The notes beneath the pieces were generated by a model that was given only the letters and a program-made list of their open reading frames with translations, did not search any database and was not told the DNA's origin. From Burkholderiales bacterium RIFCSPHIGHO2_12_FULL_61_11 (GTDB lineage Bacteria; Pseudomonadota; Gammaproteobacteria; Burkholderiales; Burkholderiaceae_C), in NCBI GenBank assembly GCA_001770785.1, contig MERZ01000200.1:1-10631 (forward strand): a stretch of DNA of 10,631 bases, written 5' to 3'. A program made the position numbers and the translations under genes. Shown piece after piece: positions 1 to 8,627 of the stretch. Every line of letters starts with the position of its first letter. The first letter of the stretch is position 1.

Positions 1-626
1 CAGGCCATGGTGGAGGCGGTACCCATGGTGTTGCAGGTACCGGCCGAGCGCGACATCCCGGCTTCAGCCGACATGAATTCATGCAGGGTGATTTGCCCCG
101 CCTTGACCGCTTCGTGCAGTTGCCAGACCACGGTGCCGGAGCCGATGTCGCGGCCCTCGTGCTTGCCGTTCAACATCGGACCGCCGGTGACGACGATGGT
201 CGGTATGTCGCAGCTGGCGGCGCCCATCAGCAGCGCTGGCGTGGTCTTGTCGCAACCCACCAGCAGCACCACCGCATCCATCGGGTTGCCGCGAATCGAT
301 TCCTCCACATCCATGCTGGCCAGGTTGCGCGTCAGCATGGCGGTGGGTCGCAAATTGGATTCGCCGTTGGAGAACACCGGAAATTCGACCGGGAAACCAC
401 CGGCCTCGGAAATACCGCGCTTCACATGCTCAGCAATCTTGCGAAAGTGCGCGTTGCAGGGTGTCAGCTCAGACCAGGTATTGCAGATGCCGATGATCGG
501 CTTGCCCTGAAATTCATGGTCAGGAATGCCCTGATTCTTCATCCAGCTGCGGTACATGAAGCCGTTCTTGTCGGCGCTGCCGAACCAGGCGCCAGACCGC
601 AACGCACGTTTTTTCGAGTCAGACAT
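1..626 (-). CDS. IlvD/Edd-family sugar-acid dehydratase, L-arabinonate dehydratase-like (5' part, runs off the window)
   Basis: The first 208 codons are present; the C-terminal two thirds lie outside the window, since family members are about 570-600 residues. These enzymes dehydrate 2,3-dihydroxy acids to 2-keto acids using a [2Fe-2S] cluster and Mg2+. The three expected cluster cysteines are visible: C57 in TPCN, C125 in GCDK and C198 in GTCNTM. The metal ligands also appear to be present: E89 in NGES, D126, and K127, the lysine that is carbamylated in characterised relatives. The opening SGAWFG and the ICNTWSELTPCN motif resemble the sugar-acid branch (L-arabinonate/D-xylonate-type) more than biosynthetic IlvD, but the substrate is inference. 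The ATG at 626 is preceded by a GGGGA Shine-Dalgarno about 5 bases upstream. It is divergent from a GbpR-like LysR gene, which fits a sugar-catabolic locus. Confidence 0.9.
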   Translation of the reverse strand, partial: MSDSKKRALRSGAWFGSADKNGFMYRSWMKNQGIPDHEFQGKPIIGICNTWSELTPCNAHFRKIAEHVKRGISEAGGFPVEFPVFSNGESNLRPTAMLTRNLASMDVEESIRGNPMDAVVLLVGCDKTTPALLMGAASCDIPTIVVTGGPMLNGKHEGRDIGSGTVVWQLHEAVKAGQITLHEFMSAEAGMSRSAGTCNTMGTASTMA

Positions 627-689
627 TTTTGTCCCCTTCAATGATGCAAACGGCAGAATCTTAGTTGCTGCTGAAATACATAACAAATG

Positions 690-716
690 AATTAATATTA
701 AATATTGATATTAATT
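690..716. promoter_or_regulatory. Inverted repeat in the dehydratase/LysR intergenic region, candidate LysR operator
   Basis: The arms AATTAATAT (690-698) and ATATTAATT (708-716) are perfect 9-bp inverted repeats with a 9-bp spacer. They lie in a notably AT-rich 120-bp divergent intergenic region. LysR-type regulators typically bind dyads of this size between themselves and a divergently transcribed target. Its distance from the dehydratase start (64 bp) suits an activator site upstream of that promoter. No convincing -35/-10 pair could be assigned on either strand. AT-rich DNA makes chance dyads more likely. Confidence 0.45.
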
Positions 717-749
717 GGCATATCACTTGAACCACTGACACATAGATCG

Positions 750-1691
750 ATGAATGACAATGACGCTGCGCGACGGGTGCGTACCAAACTAAAAACCCGT
801 CAAATGTTCCTGTTGATCGCGCTCGACGAGGCGCGCAACCTTCATCAGGCAGCCAGAGAGACCCATATGAGTCAGCCCGCAGCCTCGAAGATGCTGAAGG
901 ACATTGAAGAGCTCTTCGGCGTGCCTTTTTTCGAACGGCTGCCGCGCGGCGTCCGGCCGACCCTTTATGGCGAAACGATGATCCGCCATGTCAGGATGGC
1001 ACTCGCCAACCTGGCGCAGGGGCAAGATTCGATTGCAACGCTGCAGGCCGGACTGTCGGGGCAGGTCGACATCGGCGTGATCATCGCATCCTCCATGACG
1101 CTGGTGCCACAGGCGATCGCGCGCACGAAGGCGGAGGCCCCGAGGCTTTGCATCGGCGTCGAGGTCGATACCAGCAATGTGCTGGTGGATCGCCTGAAGC
1201 GCGGCCAACTGGATTTCCTGATTGCACGAATTCTGGAACAGGAGGACGAGTCGAGCCTGCTGTACGAGGACCTTTCGGAGGAAACCGATTGCGCGGTCGC
1301 GCGCATCGGGCATCCGTTGCTGGCGCGCACCGATCTGGGTTTGAAAGACCTGGCGGCAGCCAGTTGGATATTGTCCTCACGCGGCAGCATTTTGCGTCAC
1401 CGGTTTGACATGATGTTTCGACGCAATGACATGGCAACGCCGTCCAACGTGGTTGAAACCACTGCCATGTCGGTGATCAAGGGTCTGCTGCAGCAAACCG
1501 ATTTTCTGCATCTGATGCCGATGGAGGTGGCACGCTATGACATCCGATCGCGCGAACTGGCGATTCTGCCAATAGACCTCCCTTGCAAGATGGACAGCTT
1601 CGGCATCATCATGCGGCGCGATCATCTGTTGTCCCCCGGCGCCAACCTGCTGTTGAAGCATGTGCGCGCCATCGCAGCGGAAATTTATTGA
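750..1691 (+). CDS. LysR-type transcriptional regulator, GbpR-like
   Basis: A 313-residue LysR family regulator. The N-terminal winged helix-turn-helix occupies roughly residues 15-75: LKTRQMFLLIALDE, then AARETHMSQPAASKMLKDIE and the wing FFERLPRGVRPT. The remainder is the two-lobed periplasmic-binding-protein-like effector domain, with VEVDTSNVLVDRLKRGQLDFL and the terminal SFGIIMRRD...LSPGANLLL. The overall pattern resembles GbpR, a regulator of sugar uptake and catabolism genes in Azospirillum and Agrobacterium, and the divergent sugar-acid dehydratase fits that role. The effector is probably a sugar or sugar acid (inference). I chose the ATG at 750; an in-frame TTG at 705 would add 15 residues that lie inside the candidate operator. 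Neither start has a good Shine-Dalgarno site. Length is normal for the family and no lesion is seen. Confidence 0.9.
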   Translation: MNDNDAARRVRTKLKTRQMFLLIALDEARNLHQAARETHMSQPAASKMLKDIEELFGVPFFERLPRGVRPTLYGETMIRHVRMALANLAQGQDSIATLQAGLSGQVDIGVIIASSMTLVPQAIARTKAEAPRLCIGVEVDTSNVLVDRLKRGQLDFLIARILEQEDESSLLYEDLSEETDCAVARIGHPLLARTDLGLKDLAAASWILSSRGSILRHRFDMMFRRNDMATPSNVVETTAMSVIKGLLQQTDFLHLMPMEVARYDIRSRELAILPIDLPCKMDSFGIIMRRDHLLSPGANLLLKHVRAIAAEIY

Positions 1692-1823
1692 TACGGCGCA
1701 GATTGCGAATTTTCCCGGAAAGCCAAACCCAGCCTGATGGCACTCACCCGCTCGGCATCACGCGCAGCACCCTGATGGTGATCACCTGTTTCCCGTCGCT
1801 CACGCTGCCTTTGCGCGATCTGG

Positions 1824-1863
1824 TTTTACGCCAGGTAAAAAGCCGGCCCGCTTGGGCTACACT
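1824..1863 (+). promoter_or_regulatory. Possible promoter region of the gcv operon
   Basis: TACACT at 1858-1863 matches four of six bases of the sigma70 -10 consensus and would start transcription near 1869, exactly where the riboswitch begins. No matching -35 hexamer is present at 16-18 bp. Instead there is a perfect inverted repeat, TTTTAC (1824-1829) and GTAAAA (1835-1840), centred about 37 bp upstream of the predicted start, which could be an activator or repressor site. This is a positional argument only. The rest of 1692-1823 holds no gene; it contains a 10-bp palindrome GGTGATCACC at 1777-1786 of unknown meaning. Confidence 0.35.
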
Positions 1864-1865
1864 GA

Positions 1866-2085
1866 CGCGGTCAGGAGAGAGTTTTCACACGAAAACCGCC
1901 GAAGGCGCATGCAACACCCTCAAGAGGGTGTGCTGAACGCTCAGGCAAAAGGACTGGCAACCGTCTTGCGGCGCACCGCACCGCAAGACGTTCCCTACTG
2001 GAGAGAGGCCGTTTTCAAAGTGGCCCACCGAAGGAGCAAACCTGCATCGCCAGGCGAATCTCTCAGGTAAAGTGGACAGCAGGGG
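1866..2085 (+). promoter_or_regulatory. Tandem glycine riboswitch (gcvT leader)
   Basis: Two aptamers with the conserved glycine-riboswitch core are arranged in tandem. Aptamer 1 (about 1866-1960) has GGAGAG at 1874, a perfect P2 hairpin GTTTTC/GAAAAC (1881-1896), CCGAAGG at 1899, a P3b hairpin ACACCCT/AGGGTGT (1914-1931), and CTCAGGCAAAAGGAC at 1940. Aptamer 2 (about 1993-2085) has TGGAGAG at 1999, P2 GGCC/GGCC (2007-2025), CCGAAGGAGCAAA at 2028 and CTCTCAGGTAAA at 2060. Its closing P1 pairs CCCTACTG (1993-2000) with CAGCAGGG (2077-2084) with one mismatch. Tandem glycine riboswitches usually activate gcv genes when glycine is plentiful. The P1 of aptamer 1 is imperfect. An extra hairpin lies between the aptamers and is listed separately. 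Confidence 0.95.
1962..1990 (+). promoter_or_regulatory. Extra stem-loop in the linker between the two glycine aptamers
   Basis: CGTCTTGCGG (1962-1971) and CCGCAAGACG (1981-1990) form a perfect 10-bp stem with a 9-base loop. It lies after the aptamer 1 core (ending near 1955) and just before the P1 of aptamer 2 (1993). In the well-studied Vibrio cholerae tandem riboswitch the aptamers are joined by a short linker, so this is an added element. It may serve as a spacer or stacking helix, or as a target for another factor. The function is unknown. Confidence 0.7.
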
Positions 2086-2130
2086 CAGCGCATGGTTTCT
2101 TAGCCATGGATTCATGTTTGCCCCTGGAGA
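2077..2130 (+). promoter_or_regulatory. Predicted translational expression platform and ribosome binding site of gcvT
   Basis: CAGGGGCA (2080-2087) is perfectly complementary to TGCCCCTG (2119-2126), whose last base is the first of the gcvT Shine-Dalgarno GGAGA (2126-2130). The loop between them holds a small CATGG/CCATG hairpin (2091-2095 with 2104-2108). Bases 2080-2084 are also needed for P1 of aptamer 2, so the two helices exclude each other. The simple reading is that glycine binding stabilises P1 and frees the ribosome binding site, while without glycine the site is masked. No U-tract follows the hairpin, which argues against an intrinsic terminator. This is inferred from base pairing alone. 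Confidence 0.6.
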
Positions 2131-2135
2131 ACTCA

Positions 2136-3389
2136 ATGTCCAACGCAGCTTCCAACAACTCTCTTGCCACCCCGGAGCCTCTTCTCAAGACACCGTTGCA
2201 TGATTTGCATGTAGCGCTCGGCGCCCGCATGGTTCCATTTGCGGGCTATTCCATGCCGGTGCAATACCCTGCAGGCTTGATGGCCGAGCATCATCACACA
2301 CGCAACGCTGCGGGCCTGTTTGACGTCTCCCACATGGGTCAATTGCGCCTGGTCGGCCCGGATTCGGCAGCCGCCCTCGAAACCCTGATACCCGTTGATG
2401 TCATCGATCTGCCCGTCGGCAAGCAGCGCTACGGCCTGCTGCTCAATGACGAAGGCGGCATCATCGATGACCTGATGTTTTTCAACCGGGACTACCTGAA
2501 CGGCGGCGACTTGAGCGTCGCCGGGCCGCCCCAAGACGCGAAGGCCCCCTCGGGGGGCAGCGAGTCACACACAGTGGGCGAGCGTGGGGGCGACATATTC
2601 ATCATCGTCAACGGCGCCTGCAAGGTGGGCGATATCGCCCATATCCAGCAAAAAATCGACACCCGCTGTGAAGTCATTCCCATGCCCGAGAGGGCGCTGC
2701 TGGCGCTGCAGGGGCCGCAGGCCGTCACTGCGCTGCAGCGCTTGGCACCCGGCGTTGAAAAACTGGTGTTTATGAGCGGCGGGCGCTTCACGGCGGCGGG
2801 CTGCGACTGCTTCCTCACCCGCAGCGGCTACACCGGCGAAGACGGTTTCGAAATTTCGGTGCATACGTCGCAGGCCGAGACCTTGGCCCGCGCGCTCTTG
2901 GCTCAGCCTGAAGTCAAACCGGTCGGACTGGGTGCCCGCAACTCGCTGCGGCTCGAAGCCGGTCTGTGCCTGTATGGTCATGACATCGACACCAGCACCA
3001 CGCCGGTGGAAGCAAGTCTGAATTGGGCGATTCAAAAAGTCAGGCGTACTGGCGGCGCGCGGGCCGGTGGTTTTCCGGGTGCCGAAAAAATTCTCGCCCA
3101 GTTGGCCAACCCCGCCGCCACCGTCAAGAGGAAACGGGTGGGTCTGGTGGCGCTTGAGCGCATTCCCGTGCGCGAGCACAGCGCGCTGCAAAGCATGGAA
3201 GGTGCGCAGGTTGGCGAAGTCACCAGTGGGCTGCTTGGCCCCACCATCAACAAGCCGGTCGCCATGGGCTATGTCAAGCCGGAATTTTCCGCCCTCGGTA
3301 CTCGTGTCAGTGCCATGGTGCGCGGCAAGCCGGTTGCGATGGAAGTCTCAAGCATGCCTTTTGTGCCTAACCACTACCATCGCGGCTGA
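2136..3389 (+). CDS. gcvT: Glycine cleavage system T protein (aminomethyltransferase), with a 28-residue internal insertion
   Basis: GcvT takes the aminomethyl group from lipoylated H protein and transfers it to tetrahydrofolate, releasing ammonia and 5,10-methylene-THF. Recognisable family segments are LHDLHVALGARMVPFAGYSMPVQY near the N terminus, LFDVSHMGQ, the IIDDLMFF segment with the conserved folate-site aspartate (residues 111-112), SRSGYTGEDGFEI-type sequence, and the C-terminal domain with GEVTSG and GYV. The predicted protein is 417 residues, against about 365 in E. coli. Part of the excess is a low-complexity N-terminal tail and 28 residues (126-153) are encoded by a GC-rich palindromic repeat. 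The ATG at 2136 follows GGAGA by five bases; an in-frame ATG at 2106 has no such site. It is the first gene of gcvT-gcvH-gcvP, under the glycine riboswitch. Confidence 0.97.
   Translation: MSNAASNNSLATPEPLLKTPLHDLHVALGARMVPFAGYSMPVQYPAGLMAEHHHTRNAAGLFDVSHMGQLRLVGPDSAAALETLIPVDVIDLPVGKQRYGLLLNDEGGIIDDLMFFNRDYLNGGDLSVAGPPQDAKAPSGGSESHTVGERGGDIFIIVNGACKVGDIAHIQQKIDTRCEVIPMPERALLALQGPQAVTALQRLAPGVEKLVFMSGGRFTAAGCDCFLTRSGYTGEDGFEISVHTSQAETLARALLAQPEVKPVGLGARNSLRLEAGLCLYGHDIDTSTTPVEASLNWAIQKVRRTGGARAGGFPGAEKILAQLANPAATVKRKRVGLVALERIPVREHSALQSMEGAQVGEVTSGLLGPTINKPVAMGYVKPEFSALGTRVSAMVRGKPVAMEVSSMPFVPNHYHRG
2511..2594. repeat. REP-like GC-rich palindromic element inserted in frame within gcvT
   Basis: Removing these 84 bases joins NRDYLNGGD directly to IFIIVNGACK, the normal GcvT arrangement, so the segment looks inserted. 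The outer arms GTCGCC (2517-2522) and GGCGAC (2589-2594) are complementary, as are nearby CGCCCC (2527-2532) and GGGGCG (2587-2592). Inside is a strong hairpin GCCCCC/GGGGGC (2544-2558). GGCGAC also occurs just before the segment (2505-2510), so it is flanked by a 6-bp direct repeat. From memory, elements with this layout (a CCGCCCCAAG start, a CCCTCGGGGGGCAGCGA middle and an AGCGTGGGGGC end) are dispersed through Comamonadaceae genomes, normally between genes. Its length is a multiple of three and it has no stop in this frame. Confidence 0.75.
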
Positions 3390-3449
3390 GCTTTCCCTGA
3401 CCCTTTTTACCTGTTGATTCTTTTTTAACTCAACCTCTGGAGAACCCCC

Positions 3450-3821
3450 ATGACTGTCAAATACACCGAAGACCACGAGTGGCTCAAGATTGAAGGCGAC
3501 ACCGCCACCGTCGGCATCACCGTTCATGCCCAGGACGCCCTGGGCGATGTGGTGTTTGTGGACCTGCCTACCGTGGGCAACGACTATGCCCAAAAGGAAG
3601 CGGCTGCCGTGGTGGAGTCGGTCAAGGCCGCTGCCGACGTGTACATGCCGGTCGGCGGCGAAGTGATTGAAGTCAACAATGCCCTGATCGATAACCCGTC
3701 ACTGGCCAATAGCGACCCGCTGGGCGCCGGCTGGTTCTTCAAGATCAAGATGTCCGACCCTTCCCAACTGGACAGCTTGATGGATGAGACAAGTTACACC
3801 GCTTTTTCTGCCCACCCCTGA
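3450..3821 (+). CDS. gcvH: Glycine cleavage system H protein
   Basis: GcvH is the small lipoyl carrier that shuttles the aminomethyl intermediate from the P protein to the T protein and is then reoxidised by the L protein (dihydrolipoamide dehydrogenase). The 123 residues match the usual size of about 125-130. The lipoyl-domain signature is clear: HEWLK near residue 10, [11 protein letters not shown] at 30-40, and [14 protein letters not shown], in which K59 is the lipoylated lysine. The GxGWFFKIK-type C-terminal segment is also present. The start ATG follows CTGGAGAAC, the same Shine-Dalgarno context as gcvT. It lies 60 bp after gcvT and 47 bp before gcvP, so one transcript is likely. Confidence 0.98.
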   Translation: MTVKYTEDHEWLKIEGDTATVGITVHAQDALGDVVFVDLPTVGNDYAQKEAAAVVESVKAAADVYMPVGGEVIEVNNALIDNPSLANSDPLGAGWFFKIKMSDPSQLDSLMDETSYTAFSAHP

Positions 3822-3868
3822 TCTGGAGCTATCCGAATATTCGCCAACGCCTGACACGATATCCACCT

Positions 3869-6754
<2,886 letters not shown>

Positions 6755-6764
6755 CAGCCATGGC

Positions 6765-6792
6765 AGCCGCCATCACCGGCCTTGATGCGGCT
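6765..6792 (+). terminator. Stem-loop shortly after gcvP, possible operon end
   Basis: AGCCGC (6765-6770) pairs with GCGGCT (6787-6792) and ATCA (6772-6775) with TGAT (6783-6786), leaving one bulged C and a 7-base loop. It begins 10 bases after the gcvP stop. There is no following T-run, so it is not a classical intrinsic terminator; it could protect the 3' end of the mRNA or pause polymerase. Nothing else nearby would end the operon. Confidence 0.35.
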
Positions 6793-6827
6793 TGGGCAGC
6801 CTGCACTGACTGCCATTTGCAGCCTGG

Positions 6828-6905
6828 CTCGCGCGCAACTCTGTCCACGCCTGCGCGCAGGTCGCTGGCACCGAGAGCCAGATAAACGGCCTCCATGCGG
6901 ATCAT
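6828..6905 (-). pseudogene. Fragment resembling the start of IS66-family orfB (TnpB)
   Basis: Read on the minus strand from ATG at 6905, 26 codons give MIRMEAVYLALGASDLRAGV followed by DRVARE. This resembles the N terminus of IS66-family Orf2/TnpB proteins, which typically begin M(I/L)R-D/E-x-(V/I)W/Y-LA-x5-DMRxGxDxL. The similarity stops after about residue 24, and the downstream frame reads alanine-rich sequence unlike the family, so at best a remnant is left. The intact protein is about 115-120 residues and helps transposition. It lies directly between gcvP and the first accessory gene. The recognition is from memory of the family pattern and the match is short. Confidence 0.4.
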
Positions 6906-6924
6906 GCCAGGCACACAGAGTTGG

Positions 6925-7170
6925 TCAGTTCCACTTGACATAAAGCCAACCGCAAAGAGCAACGCCAACGGCCCAGAGCAACCACGTTTGCGTTACAGCA
7001 TATGGGTACAACATCAAGGCCACGCCAGTCCAGGTCAGTGAGGATGTCGATGTTTTCCGACCCGGCCTAAAGGCCACGTATCCGAGGATGCCAAACAGGA
7101 TGGCACCGGCGATGTAGGCCAGGCTGGGCAAGACGAGGCCGAGAGATTCTAGATTTTTCAGGTCATTCAT
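6925..7170 (-). CDS. Small integral membrane protein of unknown function
   Basis: An 81-residue hydrophobic protein. TM1 is about residues 13-34 (LVLPSLAYIAGAILFGILG...). A short basic loop, RPGRKT, follows, and then one or two membrane segments at about 46-78 (TGVALMLYPYAVTQTWLLWAVGVALCGWLYV). The RPGRKT loop suggests that side faces the cytoplasm. The pattern of GAILFGxxGxxAxRxGRK followed by LGVALMLYPYxV is one I recognise from small conserved hypothetical proteins of proteobacteria, but I know no function. The Shine-Dalgarno upstream of ATG 7170 is weak. The gene is on the minus strand, in the same direction as the other accessory genes, and is separated from the methyltransferase by 142 bp. 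Confidence 0.65.
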   Translation of the reverse strand: MNDLKNLESLGLVLPSLAYIAGAILFGILGYVAFRPGRKTSTSSLTWTGVALMLYPYAVTQTWLLWAVGVALCGWLYVKWN

Positions 7171-7312
7171 GCTGCATCGAGTGACGGCATCGAATAGCCC
7201 GACACGCTACTCGAGAGGGCCTTTTGTTAGATCGTCGGCGCTCTCCACCATCACCTTGCATCAACATCACGCCGGTACCGTTCGGGTTCAAAAATCTCCA
7301 GAACAAAATCGT

Positions 7313-7925
7313 TTATTTGCGGACCAGTCGTAGCCCCAACTCGTGAGCAAGGCTCGGATGGGGCACCTTGACATAGGGTGGCTTAGGCCATATCCAGTTG
7401 CTCTCGGGGAAAAGAGCTCGCATGGCGTTGATATCGCAGTGATAAGGTGGCCCCACTATCAACCCCTGTTCAGTTGCAGCGGGGCGAATCATCTGCATAA
7501 ACAGCACCCATAAATTTCCCTGCGGTCTTAGCCATTGATGCAATTGCTGGGAGTATTTGAACCAATACTCCGGATGAATCGCGCACAGACAAGTTTGCTC
7601 ATAAATGGCATCAAACTTTTTCTCAGGTTGGTAGCTCAGCACGTCGGCTTGAACGACTTCAGCTTTGAGGGCTTGGGCCCGCAAAAGCGCTTGAGTTTTT
7701 TCTACGGCGGCGGCGGTGTAGTCAATGCCGATGACTTCAAATCCGCGTTTGGCAAGTTCCGCTAGTTCCCATCCGCTGCCGCAGCCTGGAACCGCAATAC
7801 GACAGGGTTGCAAGTCACCGCCGTCTAGCCAGGCCAACAACTGAGGACTGGGGGCCCCCGCGGTCCCAATCTGTTTCCTTTTTCTCAAAGCGTTCTTGCC
7901 AAAATTCAGTCTTAGGGCCAACCAT
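7313..7925 (-). pseudogene. TPMT-family SAM-dependent methyltransferase, frameshifted near the N terminus
   Basis: The body of the gene reads continuously from about 7860 to 7313 and has family motifs: the SAM-binding VPGCGSGWE, then GIDYTAAAV (acidic ribose-contact residue) and the signature YEQTCLCAIHPEYW. The family (Pfam TPMT) includes thiopurine, thiol and halide methyltransferases. The natural N terminus, MVGPKTEFWQERFEKKETDW from ATG at 7925, is in another frame. The frames join at GGGGGCCCCC (7850-7859): with one G fewer on the coding strand the sequence reads through as DRGAPSPQLLAWLDGG, as expected in homologues. As written, the protein terminates soon after the shift (37 codons). 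It may be a pseudogene, a slippage-regulated gene or a sequencing error. A TTG restart at 7921 would replace the conserved N terminus with unrelated residues. About 204 residues if repaired. Confidence 0.85.
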
Positions 7926-8366
7926 AATCAAATGCTCTGTGGTTGAAGTTGGTGGTTGGAGCAGTCGCTTCCTGAAGAATTTGCTTTTCCAATATCTACA
8001 ACGGCAGAGCAACCAAAGCCCTCCCGCACGCGACCAGCCTCGAAATACCTCAGCAAAACGCAAACGCTATCATCGCGGCGTCATCGGCCAGGTTCATCAG
8101 CGCGTATCCCGCCCATCGGTAGGCTAGCATCACGGCCTGTTCAATTAAATAATCAGCAGTCATCAGTTTGTTTCGCAAGTGGCAGGATTGTCGCAGTATC
8201 GGATTTTCTTTCAACACGCCCTGCATTCCAGCCTATCCTTTGCCTTCCCGCAGCGATGGTCTGCCACTCCATGCTTTGGGGCCTGTCCGAACCCCCAAGC
8301 CAGGGGTTGACTTGGTCCAGACGTATCCCTTGCATGGGCCAGCGGCGGTTATTTCTTCGCTTGCTT
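7926..8366. other. 440-bp stretch with no recognised gene
   Basis: No reading frame here has family-like sequence. A plus-strand open frame across 7956-8516 is proline/serine/arginine-rich and overlaps the lipoprotein gene antisense, so I treat it as chance. A 37-codon minus-strand frame (8163-8050, beginning MTADYLIEQAVMLAYRWAGY) has a natural-looking amino acid mix but no Shine-Dalgarno site. The inverted repeat AACCCC/GGGGTT at 8290-8308 lies downstream of the lipoprotein gene but lacks a T-run. The region is probably decayed or regulatory DNA. Confidence 0.5.
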
Positions 8367-8540
8367 CTAATCCGGAATCACCGCGCCGACCACAGCGCCA
8401 GTCACTTGAACGCCCGTTTTGACGACCGTGGCGGCAACAGTCACTGCCGCATCGGCAACGGCAACCACTGCGCACCCGCTGCACATCAGAACGGCCAGCG
8501 CGACCATAGCTTTTGATGCCCCATCGACAACTCGCTTCAT
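8367..8540 (-). CDS. Small lipoprotein of unknown function (57 residues)
   Basis: The sequence starts with MKR, then a hydrophobic core (AMVALAVLMC) and the lipobox-like CSGC, with C23 as the lipidation site; the -3 position is Cys rather than the usual Leu. After cleavage a mature peptide of only 35 residues remains. It is rich in Ala, Val and Thr (VVAVADAAVTVAATVVKTGV...) and ends AVVGAVIPD. Short lipoproteins with this tail are widespread in beta- and gammaproteobacteria, and I know no function. The start at 8540 is chosen because GGAGAG sits six bases upstream and the signal peptide begins there; an upstream in-frame ATG at 8606 adds 22 residues that spoil the signal. It lies 87 bp downstream of the DUF3024 gene on the same strand and may be cotranscribed with it. 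Confidence 0.75.
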   Translation of the reverse strand: MKRVVDGASKAMVALAVLMCSGCAVVAVADAAVTVAATVVKTGVQVTGAVVGAVIPD

Positions 8541-8627
8541 TGAAACTCTCCAGACGGTTTGAGTGCAATCATTGAACCATAACCACAGGCGCAAGAACTC
8601 GCACACGACGGGCAGGACGCGTCTTTC

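Noticed and set aside
705-749. TTG start for the LysR gene, adding 15 residues
   Set aside because: It lies within the candidate operator and has no Shine-Dalgarno; homologues begin close to the ATG at 750.
2106-2135. Upstream ATG for gcvT, adding 10 residues
   Set aside because: It would lie inside the riboswitch expression platform with no ribosome binding site, while ATG 2136 has GGAGA at proper spacing.
7226-7232. GTTAGAT, matching the integron attC simple site GTTRRRY, between the membrane protein and methyltransferase genes
   Set aside because: No RYYYAAC partner at 50-140 bp in the right orientation and no imperfect dyad between them, so a chance 7-mer.
8290-8308. AACCCC/GGGGTT stem-loop as terminator for the lipoprotein gene
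   Set aside because: The stem is only six pairs and no T-run follows on the minus strand.
7956-8516. Open plus-strand frame of 186 codons
   Set aside because: Composition is Pro/Ser/Arg-rich without any motif, and it overlaps the better-supported lipoprotein gene antisense.
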